Below are positions 36,144 through 44,582 of a stretch of DNA of 64,000 bases, piece by piece. This stretch comes from Bradyrhizobium glycinis (GTDB lineage Bacteria; Pseudomonadota; Alphaproteobacteria; Rhizobiales; Xanthobacteraceae). A program made the translations under genes and the position numbers. The stretch lies in assembly GCF_016031655.1 (NCBI RefSeq), contig NZ_JACCHQ010000012.1, positions 138,314 through 202,313 on the forward strand, written 5' to 3'. The notes beneath the pieces are model-generated. The model was not told the origin of the DNA, did no database searches, and saw only the letters and a program-made list of their open reading frames with translations. Position 1 is the first letter of the stretch, and each line of letters begins with the position of its first letter.

Positions 36144-37496
36144 ATGGACCGCAGCGCCGCCGACATGACCGACGTCGAGGCCCGATCGTGGGGCCATGTC
36201 CTGCGCGACCGCCTTGCAGGGCTCGATGCCGTGCAGGTGGCGCGCTGCCTCGTCGCGGTCGGGGCGCTGCTGCTGGTGCTGGTGACGCTCGATCCGTTCC
36301 CGGACCTGCGCAATCCCGACGTCACCGTCATCGTTGGCGGACGAATGGCGCTGACCTATATCGTCTGGGGCCTGCTGGCTGCGGTCGCTATGCTGTGTGT
36401 CGCTGCCACCGATGCGCCCGCGCTGAAGAGCCTGGTGACGCCGCTGCATCTCTGCCTGCTGGGCTGGCTTGTGATCAACATCGTCTTCTCCGAGAGCCGC
36501 GGCGTTTCGATGCAGCGATTCGTGCTCACGGTCAGCGTGACGTCGCTCGCCATCGTGTTGCCGTTGCTGCCGCCGACGCAGCGCAGCTTCAATTCTTGCC
36601 TCGGTGCCGCCGCACTCGTGCTGCTCGCGCTCTGCTATCTCGGCGTCGTCCTCGCGCCGCAATATGCGATCCACACGGCGCTCGACGTCACCGAGCCGCA
36701 GCTCGCCGGTGACTGGCGCGGCAGCTTTGGCCACAAGAACATCGCCTCGGCCGTGATGACCATCCTGGTCTATGTCGGCATCTACCTGTCCGCCGTGGGC
36801 TCGTTCGCGATGGGACCGGCGATCGCCGTGCTGGCCGGCACCTTCCTGATCTTCACCGGCGGCAAGACGTCGTCGGTGCTGTGCCTTGCGATCTACGCGC
36901 TCGCCTCACTGGTCTATGTCACTCCTAGCCTGTGGCTGAAGCGGATCATCTGCTTCGTGCCGCTGGTTGCGATGAACCTGTTGACCGTCGGCAGTGTCGT
37001 CAGCCCGGCGCTGGCGGCGATGACGCGGCTGCTTCCGCTCGATCCCACCTTCACCGGACGCTCCGCGATCTGGGACTTCGCGCTCGCGGCCGTCGCCGAG
37101 AAGCCGATCATCGGCCACGGCTATGCTGCGTTTTGGGACGATGTGAGTGCGCGGGCCACCGCTCAGGGCGCCGAATGGGCGACATCGGCGGCGCACAGCC
37201 ACAATAGCTACCTCGATCTCGCGGTCACGATCGGTCTGCCGGGGCTGCTGCTCGTGATTCTCATCTTCGTGCTCGCCCCGCTCGGCAATTTCCAGACGGC
37301 GCAGGCTCACAGCCGCAGTGGCGCGCTGGCCAAGCTGTTCCTGACCGTTTGGCTGTTCGGCCTGTACTACGGTGCCACCGAGACCTTCCTGCTCGAACGA
37401 CAGAATCCGATCTGGTTCATGTTCGCGCTGGCGGTGGCTGGCCTGCACTTCCTGGCGAGGTTCCAATGCATCGAGCAGAGCGAGCCCCGCCGATGA
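36144..37496 (+). CDS. O-antigen ligase / polysaccharide polymerase family membrane protein
   Basis: A 450-residue polytopic membrane protein with about 10-11 hydrophobic spans. The large periplasmic loop carries the Wzy_C/WaaL family marks: RGSFGHKNIASAVM, FTGRSAIWDFALAAVAEKPIIGHGY, and AAHSHNSYLDLAVTIGLPG with the conserved His. Relatives either ligate finished O-chain to lipid A core or polymerise repeat units (Wzy/ExoQ type); sequence alone does not decide. Given the neighbouring co-polymerase and lack of LPS core genes, the polymerase reading is slightly favoured. Its stop overlaps the next start in an ATGA. Confidence 0.88.
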   Translation: MDRSAADMTDVEARSWGHVLRDRLAGLDAVQVARCLVAVGALLLVLVTLDPFPDLRNPDVTVIVGGRMALTYIVWGLLAAVAMLCVAATDAPALKSLVTPLHLCLLGWLVINIVFSESRGVSMQRFVLTVSVTSLAIVLPLLPPTQRSFNSCLGAAALVLLALCYLGVVLAPQYAIHTALDVTEPQLAGDWRGSFGHKNIASAVMTILVYVGIYLSAVGSFAMGPAIAVLAGTFLIFTGGKTSSVLCLAIYALASLVYVTPSLWLKRIICFVPLVAMNLLTVGSVVSPALAAMTRLLPLDPTFTGRSAIWDFALAAVAEKPIIGHGYAAFWDDVSARATAQGAEWATSAAHSHNSYLDLAVTIGLPGLLLVILIFVLAPLGNFQTAQAHSRSGALAKLFLTVWLFGLYYGATETFLLERQNPIWFMFALAVAGLHFLARFQCIEQSEPRR

Positions 37497-38638
37497 CCCT
37501 CCTCAGCATCGAGCAGCCCGATGATCTTGCGTCCAGCGCGCCGGCCATCGCGGTCGATGTCGTGCGTGACTGGCGGCACGCGGCCTCGCGCTTGAGCGCC
37601 GGGCACCGCACCGCTTTCCAGCACGCTGACTGGCTCGGCGCCTGGTACGAGGCGTTTGTCGACGTCGCTCCGCTGATCGCCGTGATCTCCGATGCTGCCA
37701 CCCGCAAGGACATCGCGGTCGTACCGATGATCAGCCATGTCAGGCGAGGTATCCGCATCGTCGAGTTCGCGGACCTCGGCGTCTCCGACAACAACGCGCC
37801 GATTCTGGCGCGCGATGCCGAGTTGGATGCGGGGGCGACGGACGCGATCAACACGGCGCTGATCGGCGCGTTGCGCGCGCTGCCCGATCGTCTCGATCTG
37901 CTCCGCCTGAAGAAGATGCCGGCAGAGGTCGGCGGCAAACCGAACCCGCTGGTATCGCTCGGCCGGATCGGATCCTCCTCGCTCAACTGCAATCTCGTGT
38001 TGATGGGCGACGACCATGACGACTATCAAGCCGCGATCAAGCGCCTGCAGATGCCGCGCTGCTGGCGGGTCTTCGGCCGTCATGCCGGCGCGCGGTTCGA
38101 GATCGCCGCGGATGTCGCGCGTGCGCACGAACTGCTGGACGTGATGGATGCCCAGCAGCACGCGCGCATGCGCAAGCTCGGCTCGCCGTTCGTTCTCAAC
38201 GACGACACCCACGCGCGATTCTATCGCGAGGTCGTCCGCCAGGGCCTCGCCCAAGGTCATGTCATGGTCTCGGCGCTGGTGTGCGACGAAGGCGTTGTCG
38301 CCACCGCTTTCGGCGTCAAGCATGGCGCGACCTATATCCTGCTGCGCATCAGCCATGCCGGCGATCAATGGTCGAGCTGCTCGCCGGGCCTGCTCGTCAT
38401 CGAGCGCACCATGGCCGCGCTGCATGCACTGGGCGTGCGCCGTTTCGACCTCAGCATCGGCAATCAAGCCTACAAGCGCCGTTTCGGCGCCGAGAGGGTG
38501 CCGCTGACCGACGTCAGCGTCGCGCTGTCCTGGCGCGGTCTGCCCTTCGCCTGGCGCGATCACGCAGCTCAAGGCGTGCGGCGCTATCCGAAGCTCGCCG
38601 CCCTCGCAGCGAGGGCGATGGGCAAGGGAGCGCGTTGA
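37493..38638 (+). CDS. BcsL/CelD-type GNAT acetyltransferase
   Basis: A 381-residue protein with the tandem GNAT-like fold of the BcsL/CelD/FemAB group. Early features are FQHADWLGAWYEAF and KDIAVVPMI. The C-terminal GNAT half reads VMVSALVCDEGVVATAFGV, SPGLLVIERTMAALHALGV and RFDLSIGNQAYKRRFG, the last being the family hallmark. These proteins occur in exopolysaccharide clusters and probably acetylate or otherwise acylate sugar units. ATG 37493 overlaps the upstream ligase stop by four bases, so translation is coupled and the two products likely act in one pathway. Confidence 0.85.
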   Translation: MTLLSIEQPDDLASSAPAIAVDVVRDWRHAASRLSAGHRTAFQHADWLGAWYEAFVDVAPLIAVISDAATRKDIAVVPMISHVRRGIRIVEFADLGVSDNNAPILARDAELDAGATDAINTALIGALRALPDRLDLLRLKKMPAEVGGKPNPLVSLGRIGSSSLNCNLVLMGDDHDDYQAAIKRLQMPRCWRVFGRHAGARFEIAADVARAHELLDVMDAQQHARMRKLGSPFVLNDDTHARFYREVVRQGLAQGHVMVSALVCDEGVVATAFGVKHGATYILLRISHAGDQWSSCSPGLLVIERTMAALHALGVRRFDLSIGNQAYKRRFGAERVPLTDVSVALSWRGLPFAWRDHAAQGVRRYPKLAALAARAMGKGAR

Positions 38639-38711
38639 CGCCGCACCGGATTGCAAGGTCACTCGAACATCGCAATCGATGTGCTATCGTCGCCTCAATA
38701 ACGGAGGCGGC

Positions 38712-39596
38712 ATGGAAAATCGTTCGGCAAAGTATCGTGCATTCTATGCGCAGTTGATTTGCGCGGCGGCGAAGGCTGCGGACCCTCGCCTCGAGCAAGC
38801 CTTTCGGACCGTCAGGCGCGAGCCGTTCGTCGGGCCCGGGCCTTGGTCGATCTGTCTCGGCGGTCATCCCTATGTGGTCACGCCTGACGATGATCCCGCC
38901 TTCCTCTATCAGAACGCGCTGTTGGCGCTGGACCCGGCGCGCGGTCTCAACATCGGAATGCCCGGTGCGCACGCTTTTTGGCTCAACGGCTGCGCCGTGA
39001 AGGAAGGCGAGACCGTGGTCCAGATCGGCGCCGGCAGCGGCTATTACACCGCGATTCTCGCGCATCTCGTCGGCCCCGGCGGCCGCGTTCACGCCTATGA
39101 GATCGACGAGCGTCTGGCGGGACTTGCGCGCGACAATCTGAAGGACATCGCCCATGTGGACGTGCGCGGACGCTCGGGCATTGCCGCGGATCTGCCGACG
39201 GCCGACGTGATCTATGTCTGCGCGGGCGCGGCGCAGCCGGCGGCGGAATGGCTCGATGCGCTGCGGCCCGGCGGCCGGCTGGTGTTTCCGCTCGCGCCCG
39301 AAGGCATGCTCGGCGGCATGTTGATGATCACCCGGCCGGAGGACGGTGCGATCTGGCCGGCGAAATTCCTCAGCCGCGCCCAATTCATCGGCTGCGCGGG
39401 ATTGCAGGATGCCGAGGCCGGCCGACGATTGGGCGAGGCGTTCGCGAAAGGTTGGGAAGGGGTGCAGTCGTTGCGGAGAGAGGGCGCCCCCGACCAGACA
39501 TGCTGGTTTGCCGGTGAGGGCTGGTGGCTTTCGACGGCGCCCGCACCTATACGGACGGAGCCGGTTCGGCCTCACGCCGACATCACGCAGATTTAA
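38712..39596 (+). CDS. Protein-L-isoaspartate O-methyltransferase-like protein
   Basis: A 294-residue SAM methyltransferase resembling PIMT (Pcm). FRTVRREPFVGPGPW near the N terminus and the SAM site VVQIGAGSGYYTAILAHLVGPGG followed by VHAYEIDERLAGLARDNL are characteristic. Canonical PIMT is about 210-220 residues, so this version carries extra sequence at the C terminus, ending FAGEGWWLSTAPA. True repair of damaged aspartyl residues is uncertain. The gene stands 73 bases after the acetyltransferase on the same strand and may be transcribed with it. ATG 38712 follows GGAGGCGGC. Confidence 0.8.
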   Translation: MENRSAKYRAFYAQLICAAAKAADPRLEQAFRTVRREPFVGPGPWSICLGGHPYVVTPDDDPAFLYQNALLALDPARGLNIGMPGAHAFWLNGCAVKEGETVVQIGAGSGYYTAILAHLVGPGGRVHAYEIDERLAGLARDNLKDIAHVDVRGRSGIAADLPTADVIYVCAGAAQPAAEWLDALRPGGRLVFPLAPEGMLGGMLMITRPEDGAIWPAKFLSRAQFIGCAGLQDAEAGRRLGEAFAKGWEGVQSLRREGAPDQTCWFAGEGWWLSTAPAPIRTEPVRPHADITQI

Positions 39597-39662
39597 CGGT
39601 GACCTAACCCAAGCCCGGATCGGGGACGGCATTCCCGACCGAGAATGCCGCCCGGGGTCGTA

Positions 39663-40262
39663 TCAGCCATGCAGCTTTTTGGCGGTCTCCGCGATCTGGC
39701 GGCCCTGATAGCGCGCGCCGGCGAGCTCGTTGGCGCTGGGCTGGCGGCTGCCGTCGCCGCCGGTGATCGTGGTGGCGCCATAGGGCGCACCGCCCGTGAC
39801 CTCGTCGAGCTTCATCTGGCCGGCAAAGCCGTAGTTCATGCCGACCACGACCATGCCGAAATGCAGCAAGTTGGTGATGATCGAGAACAGCGTGGTCTCC
39901 TGGCCGCCGTGCTGGGTCGCGGTGGCAGTGAAGGCGCCGCCGACCTTGCCGTGCAGCGCGCCCTTAGCCCAGAGCCCGCCGGCCTGGTCAAGGAAGTTGG
40001 CCATCTGCGAGGCCATGCGGCCGAAGCGGGTGCCGGTGCCGACGATGATCGCGTCGTAATTGGCGAGGTCCTCGACTTTGGCGACCGGCGCGGCCTGATC
40101 GAGCTTGTAATGCGAAGCTTTCGCGACCTCGGGCGGCACCAGCTCGGGCACGCGCTTGATGTCGACGGTCGCGCCGGCCTCGCGCGCGCCTTCGGCGACG
40201 GCATTGGCCATCGCTTCAATATGGCCATAGGCGGAATAATAGAGGACGAGAACTTTGGTCAT
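39663..40262 (-). CDS. wrbA: NAD(P)H:quinone oxidoreductase, WrbA type
   Basis: A 199-residue flavodoxin-fold protein. FMN-binding loops are YYSAYGHIEAMA (phosphate loop), GTGTRFGRMASQM, and the WrbA-specific ATATQHGGQETTLFS. It reduces quinones by two electrons to avoid semiquinone radicals, as a cytosolic tetramer. ATG 40262 starts MTKVLVLYYSAYG, the standard N terminus. It is the third of three minus-strand genes (SDR, pirin, wrbA), separated from pirin by a palindromic element, so it may be transcribed partly on its own. Confidence 0.93.
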   Translation of the reverse strand: MTKVLVLYYSAYGHIEAMANAVAEGAREAGATVDIKRVPELVPPEVAKASHYKLDQAAPVAKVEDLANYDAIIVGTGTRFGRMASQMANFLDQAGGLWAKGALHGKVGGAFTATATQHGGQETTLFSIITNLLHFGMVVVGMNYGFAGQMKLDEVTGGAPYGATTITGGDGSRQPSANELAGARYQGRQIAETAKKLHG

Positions 40263-40304
40263 GGTGGTCTCCGTGGGCTGATGAGGTGAGCCGTTCTGTT
40301 CGGT

Positions 40305-40393
40305 GTCGTTGCCGGGCTTGACCCGGCAACCCATCGCTCTTCGAAAAGCTCTTTGCTAAGGGGATGGATGCCCGGGTCAGGCCGGGCATGACG
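40305..40393. repeat. Palindromic intergenic element, GTCATGCCCGG family
   Basis: GTCGTTGCCGGGCTTGACCC (from 40305) pairs with the GGGTCAGGCCGGGCATGACG side ending near 40393, with ATCC-type inner arms. Relatives lie at 61582-61667 and, truncated by the window edge, at 63979-64000. It separates wrbA from the pirin gene. Confidence 0.8.
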
Positions 40394-40410
40394 AGCTTGT
40401 GGTTGGCGCG

Positions 40411-41109
40411 TCACGCCGCGTCGACGAGCACGAGCTCGGAATCTTCGAGCGCCGTGATCTTCAGCCTGGCCTCGTCGCGGATTGCGGCGCCGTCGCGGGC
40501 ATTGACGCGGACGCCGTTGATCTCGACGGCGCCTGCCGCCGGCACCAGATAGAGATGCCGCGACTTCTGCGGTTCATACTCCGCGCTCTCGCCCGCTTTC
40601 AGCGTGGTGGCGAGCACCCGGGCATCGGCGCGGATCGGCAGTGCGTCCGTGTCGCCCGCAATGCCGCTGGCGATGGTGACGAGCCTGCCGGAGCGGTCCG
40701 CCTTCGGGAACGGCTTCGAGCCCCAGGTCGGCTGTCCGCCGCGCTCGGTCGGCTCGATCCAGATCTGGAAGATCCGCGTCCTGGTCGGCTCGAGATTGTA
40801 CTCGGAGTGGCGGATGCCGCTGCCGGCGCTCATCACCTGCACGTCGCCCGCTTCAGTGCGGCCCTCGTTGCCGAGGCTATCCTGATGGGTAATCGCGCCC
40901 TCGCGCACATAGGTGATGATTTCCATGTTGGCGTGGGGATGGGCGGGAAAGCCGGTGTTCGGCGCGATCTCGTCATCGTTCCAGACGCGCAGCGCACCGT
41001 GGCCCATGTTGTTCGGGTCGTAATGGCCAGCGAAGGAGAAATGATGTTTTGCTTTTAGCCAGCCGTGATCGGCGCCGCCGAGCTTATTGAAAGGTCTGAG
41101 TTCGATCAT
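40411..41109 (-). CDS. Pirin family protein (YhaK/YhhW type)
   Basis: A 232-residue bicupin. The metal-binding set is visible in the first cupin: HPHANMEIITYV, HQDSLGNEG and AGSGIRHSEYN, with two His on the first strand, the middle His, and the last His with Glu nearby. YhhW-type pirins bind a divalent metal and have quercetin 2,3-dioxygenase activity in vitro. The C-terminal cupin contains RHLYLVPAAGAVEINGVRV. It is 35 bases after the SDR gene, so the two are almost surely co-transcribed. Role in quinone or flavonoid stress is inference from the wrbA neighbour. Confidence 0.92.
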   Translation of the reverse strand: MIELRPFNKLGGADHGWLKAKHHFSFAGHYDPNNMGHGALRVWNDDEIAPNTGFPAHPHANMEIITYVREGAITHQDSLGNEGRTEAGDVQVMSAGSGIRHSEYNLEPTRTRIFQIWIEPTERGGQPTWGSKPFPKADRSGRLVTIASGIAGDTDALPIRADARVLATTLKAGESAEYEPQKSRHLYLVPAAGAVEINGVRVNARDGAAIRDEARLKITALEDSELVLVDAA

Positions 41110-41144
41110 TTGCGTAATCCTTGGGTGAGTGGTTGGCGCCTTGT

Positions 41145-41897
41145 TCAGGCGCCGAACCCGCCATCGACGTTGAGCACCGTGCCGGTGATGAAGGATGCTT
41201 CCGGGCTTGCGAGGAACACGATTCCGGCGGCCACCTCCTCGGGGCGGCCGAAGCGCTGCAACGCGTGCTCCTTGCGCTGGGTCTCGGCGAATTCGCCGCC
41301 GTCCTTCGGATTCATGTCGGTGTCGATCGAGCCGGGCTGCACCACGTTCACGGTGATGCCGCGCGGGCCGAGGTCGCGCGCCGCACCCTTGGTGTAGCCG
41401 ACGATGGCCGCCTTGGTGGCGACGTAGTCGGCAAGGCCCGGGAACGAGGCGCGGTCCGCGAGCATCGAACCGACGGTGACGATGCGACCGCCGTCACCCA
41501 TCAATTGCGCGGCGGCGCGGATCGCCGCGATCACGCCGTGAACGTTTATCGCGTCCTGGCGGGCAAACGCCTCCGCGTCGGCCTTGGGATCGTCGATTGC
41601 GCCGCCGGCGGCGACGCCGGCATTGTTGACGAGAATGTCGAGATGGCCGAATTCCCTGGCGACGTCGTTGACGAGCTGCGTCACCTCCTTCGCGGAGGCC
41701 TGGTCGGCCTTGAACGCACGCGCCTTGACACCCTTCGCCTTCAGCTCGGCGACGACGGCCCCCGCCTTGTCGGGCGAGGCGACGTAGCTGATGGCGACAT
41801 CCGCGCCTTCATCGGCGAGTGCACGGGCAGAGGCCGCGCCGATGCCGCGCGAACCGCCGGTGACGAGGGCAACCTTGCCGGAGAGCTTCTTGGTCAT
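41145..41897 (-). CDS. Classical SDR-family oxidoreductase
   Basis: A 250-residue short-chain dehydrogenase. TGGSRGIG at 13-20 binds the cofactor, LVNNAG at 89-94 supports the fold, and the catalytic triad is Ser144, Tyr158 and Lys162 (YVATK). The Ser-Arg after the glycines suggests NADP(H). SFITGTVLNVDGGFGA closes it in the usual way. ATG 41897 (MTKKLSGKVALVTGG) is preferred over the longer open frame. It is the first gene of the SDR-pirin(-wrbA) group and faces a LysR gene across 117 bases that hold a dyad. The substrate is unknown. Confidence 0.93.
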   Translation of the reverse strand: MTKKLSGKVALVTGGSRGIGAASARALADEGADVAISYVASPDKAGAVVAELKAKGVKARAFKADQASAKEVTQLVNDVAREFGHLDILVNNAGVAAGGAIDDPKADAEAFARQDAINVHGVIAAIRAAAQLMGDGGRIVTVGSMLADRASFPGLADYVATKAAIVGYTKGAARDLGPRGITVNVVQPGSIDTDMNPKDGGEFAETQRKEHALQRFGRPEEVAAGIVFLASPEASFITGTVLNVDGGFGA

Positions 41898-41963
41898 TGG
41901 ATTTCTCCATGTCCTAAATGTCTGATGGCTCTTGGATAAGCATTCGCCTGTGGTATAGAAATA

Positions 41964-41987
41964 GAAACTGTTGAAACGCATTGTTTC
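41964..41987. promoter_or_regulatory. Candidate LysR-site dyad
   Basis: GAAAC at 41964-41968 and GTTTC at 41983-41987 form an inverted repeat, with a second GAAAC at 41973-41977 between them. It lies about 28 bases before the lysR start and 67 bases before the divergent SDR start. A+T content is raised here compared with the neighbours. Confidence 0.35.
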
Positions 41988-42014
41988 CTTAAATGCCCCC
42001 AAGGACCGGCTGCC

Positions 42015-42950
42015 ATGGCAAAACTCCCAGACTTCGAAGCGCTCGCGATCTTCGCCAAAGTCGTGGAGCTGCGATCATTTGCCGGCGCTGCGAGCGAGCT
42101 TGGGATGTCCAAGGCCACGGTGTCCAAGGCGGTCACGCGATTGGAGGAGCGGCTGGGCGCGCGGCTGTTCAACCGCACCTCGCGCCGGCTCGCGCTGACC
42201 GATGCCGGCCACAAGCTGGCCGAGCGTGCGACGCGCCTTTTGGCCGACGGCGAGGCCGCCGAGAACGAGGCGCTGGCGCAGTCGGTGGCGCCGCGTGGCC
42301 TGGTGCGGCTCGCCGTGCCCATGACGTTCGGCATCAAGGCGGTTGCGCCGCTGCTGCCGGAATTCTTCGAGACCTATCCGGAGGTCTCCGTCGACCTGCA
42401 CTTGAGCGATGCGACCGTGGATCTGATCGGCGAAGGTTTCGACATGGCGGTTCGGATCGCGCGGCTGCCGGACTCTTCGCTGATCGCGCGGCGGCTCTTC
42501 ACCATGCCGCGGTACACGGTCGCCGCGCCGTCCTATCTCAAGAAACACGGCCGGCCGACGCACCCGATGCATCTCGCCGCGCACAAATGCTTCAGCTACG
42601 CCTATCTGTCCACGCCCAACGCCTGGCACTACACCAATTCGGCCGGCGAGCAGGCCAGCGTGCGCCCGGGCGGCCAGCTTCGCGTCAACAACGGCGAAGC
42701 CGTGATGCCCGCGTTGATCGCGGGCCTCGGCATCGCCGAGCTGCCGGAATTCATCGTCGGTGAGGCGATCTCGTCGGGCGAGGTCGAAGTCATCCTGAAG
42801 GACTGGAAGCAGGCCGAAGGCGCCGTGCACCTCGTGACCCCGCCCGGCGGCCCCCGCCCCGCGCGCGTCGAAGCGCTCGCCGATTTCCTCGCAGCCAAGC
42901 TGCCCGGCACGTGCAAGCGGCGGCCGCGCGGGAAAGTGAAGGGGACGTAG
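42015..42950 (+). CDS. LysR-family transcriptional regulator
   Basis: A 311-residue LTTR. The helix-turn-helix region reads FAKVVELRSFAGAASELGMSK and ERLGARLFNRTSRRLALTDAG. The effector domain (about 90-295) includes PEVSVDLHLSDATVDLIGEGFD and NNGEAVMPALIAGLGIAELP. It belongs to the subgroup that commonly regulates a divergent oxidoreductase gene, here the SDR-pirin-wrbA group. The basic C-terminal tail (KRRPRGKVKG) is extra. The inducer is unknown; a quinone or electrophile would fit the targets. Confidence 0.92.
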   Translation: MAKLPDFEALAIFAKVVELRSFAGAASELGMSKATVSKAVTRLEERLGARLFNRTSRRLALTDAGHKLAERATRLLADGEAAENEALAQSVAPRGLVRLAVPMTFGIKAVAPLLPEFFETYPEVSVDLHLSDATVDLIGEGFDMAVRIARLPDSSLIARRLFTMPRYTVAAPSYLKKHGRPTHPMHLAAHKCFSYAYLSTPNAWHYTNSAGEQASVRPGGQLRVNNGEAVMPALIAGLGIAELPEFIVGEAISSGEVEVILKDWKQAEGAVHLVTPPGGPRPARVEALADFLAAKLPGTCKRRPRGKVKGT

Positions 42951-42970
42951 CGCGGACGGCTTCAACACCC

Positions 42971-43086
42971 GTCATTGCGAGCCACCGGGTCCGCGCAAAG
43001 CGCGGCCCGATGACAGGCGAAGCAATCCAGAATCTTTCCGCGGCGACAGTCTGGATTGCTTTGTCGCAAGAGCTCCTCGCAATGAC
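42971..43086. repeat. Palindromic intergenic element, GTCATTGCGAG family
   Basis: GTCATTGCGAG (42971-42981) pairs with CTCGCAATGAC (43076-43086). Inner GAAGCAATCCAGA (43019-43031) pairs with TCTGGATTGCTTT (43050-43062). It is longer than the copies at 3178 and 5751 because of an insert with CACCGGGTCCGCGC at 42984-42997. It lies between convergent genes. Confidence 0.88.
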
Positions 43087-43095
43087 GGGGTGTGG

Positions 43096-43353
43096 CTACG
43101 ACACCTTCACGCCATGGATCGCGACAACGCGCAGGCTCGGCGTCAGCGTCCCCTCCAATTGCGCCTTCAATTCGTGAACGCGTGGATCGCTCGACCGTGC
43201 CGCACACACCCCATATTGATGGACGGATCGCGCCAGCGCGCGCCGCGCTTCCGGCGTTCGCGTCAATTCGGGCGTCGAAAGCCGCAACACGATCGCTGCG
43301 AGATTCACCAGCATCTCGTCCAAGGCGACGTCGATGGTTCCAAGATTGTGCAT
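43096..43353 (-). CDS. Small hypothetical protein, 85 residues
   Basis: I do not recognise a family. The protein is mostly helical by composition: VALDEMLVNLAAIVLRLSTPEL, then RRALARSVHQYGVCAARS, ending in a predicted strand SLRVVAIHGVKVS. ATG 43353 has GGGAG eight bases upstream; a GTG one codon earlier is possible. Codon usage is high G+C in third positions like its neighbours, which supports it being real. It is convergent with the LysR gene and divergent from the Bug-type gene. Confidence 0.6.
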   Translation of the reverse strand: MHNLGTIDVALDEMLVNLAAIVLRLSTPELTRTPEARRALARSVHQYGVCAARSSDPRVHELKAQLEGTLTPSLRVVAIHGVKVS

Positions 43354-43499
43354 CACTCACTCCCTGGAAGGCCAACGGTGGCTGCAGGCCGGCGTTCCTG
43401 GCCACCCCAGACAATGGCTAACGCTTGGTAAACGACTTGTTCTTGCCGGCCGCCACGTTAGGCTGGCGGGCGAAACAAGAAAATCAGGGGAGGGCCACC

Positions 43500-44486
43500 A
43501 TGGATCGACGCGATCTCTTGCGCGCCGCTGCGGCATTGCCGTTGCTGCGGCTGGCGTGGCCGGACAAGGCCTTCGCGCAAACCTATCCGGCGCGCAACAT
43601 CACCATGATCGTGCCGTTCCCGGCCGGCGGGCAGGCTGATCTCGCGGCGCGACCGGTTGCGGCGGCGTTGGAGCGGATCCTCAGCAAGCCCGTGATCGTC
43701 GACAACCGCGCGGGAGGCGGCGGTGGATCGGTCGGCAATGCCGCGGCCACGCGAGCCGAGCCCGACGGTTACACGCTGCTGATGACGCTGTCCTCGCTCG
43801 CGGTGCTGCCCGAGGCCGACCGGCTGTTCGATCGTCCCGTCGCCTACGAGCTCTCGCAGTTCATGCCGATCGCGCGCGTGCTCGCCGATCCCACGCTGCT
43901 CGCGGTGCCGGCCTCGGCGCCCTGGAGAACCGCGCAGGAATTCGTCGAGGATGCGAAGAAGCGGCCGGCCCAAATCGCCTATGGCTCGTCCGGTCCGTAC
44001 GGCACGCTGCATGTGGCGATGGAGATGTTCGCGAGCAGCGCCGGCATCAAGCTGCTGCACGTGCCGTTCCGCGGCGCGGGGCCCGCGCTGACCGCCATCC
44101 TCGGGGGCACCGTGCAGGCGATCGCCGCCGCACCCGGCACGCTGAAGCCGCAGGTCGACGATGGCAGGCTGCGCGTGCTCGGCAATTGCGGCGCGCAGCG
44201 CATCGCGAGCTTCCCCGATGTGCCGACCTTCCAGGAGCTCGGCTACAAGGACGTCGAGTTTTACATCTGGGCCGGGCTGTTCGCGCAGAGCGCTCTTCCT
44301 GCGCCGATCGCGACACGCCTGCGCGAGGCGATGGCGCAGGTGATGACGAGCCCTGACGTCCTCAAGGCGTTCGAGACCTCAGGCAGCCTCGTCGCCTATC
44401 AGGACGCGCCGGCCTTCGCGCAGTTCATCGCGGCGGACAGCGCGCGTCTGATCGCGGCGGTGAAAAAGATCGGCAAGGTGGAGTAG
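43500..44486 (+). CDS. Tripartite tricarboxylate transporter-type (Bug) solute-binding protein
   Basis: A 328-residue periplasmic binding protein of the Bug/TctC family, which binds small carboxylates or related compounds. The N terminus MDRRDLLRAAAALPLL looks like a twin-arginine signal, with cleavage likely near AFAQ. Family marks are YPARNITMIVPFPAGGQADLAARP, VDNRAGGGGGSVG, AYGSSGPYGTLHVAMEMF and VPTFQELGYKDVEFYIWAGL. No TctA/TctB membrane genes are nearby, as is usual for the many orphan Bug proteins. ATG 43500 is preceded by GGGGAGGG. Confidence 0.92.
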   Translation: MDRRDLLRAAAALPLLRLAWPDKAFAQTYPARNITMIVPFPAGGQADLAARPVAAALERILSKPVIVDNRAGGGGGSVGNAAATRAEPDGYTLLMTLSSLAVLPEADRLFDRPVAYELSQFMPIARVLADPTLLAVPASAPWRTAQEFVEDAKKRPAQIAYGSSGPYGTLHVAMEMFASSAGIKLLHVPFRGAGPALTAILGGTVQAIAAAPGTLKPQVDDGRLRVLGNCGAQRIASFPDVPTFQELGYKDVEFYIWAGLFAQSALPAPIATRLREAMAQVMTSPDVLKAFETSGSLVAYQDAPAFAQFIAADSARLIAAVKKIGKVE

Positions 44487-44582
44487 GTTCCAATCGCGCT
44501 TTTCACATTTTGTTGTTGGTCCAGAACAAGCTCGCGTCTCATTGATTGAAGAGAATTCGAGAGACTTGGGAAGGATCTGGAC

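Noticed and set aside
38712..39596. Confident call as repair methyltransferase Pcm
   Set aside because: The SAM site fits but the protein is longer than usual and differs outside the core, so only a PIMT-like label is supported.
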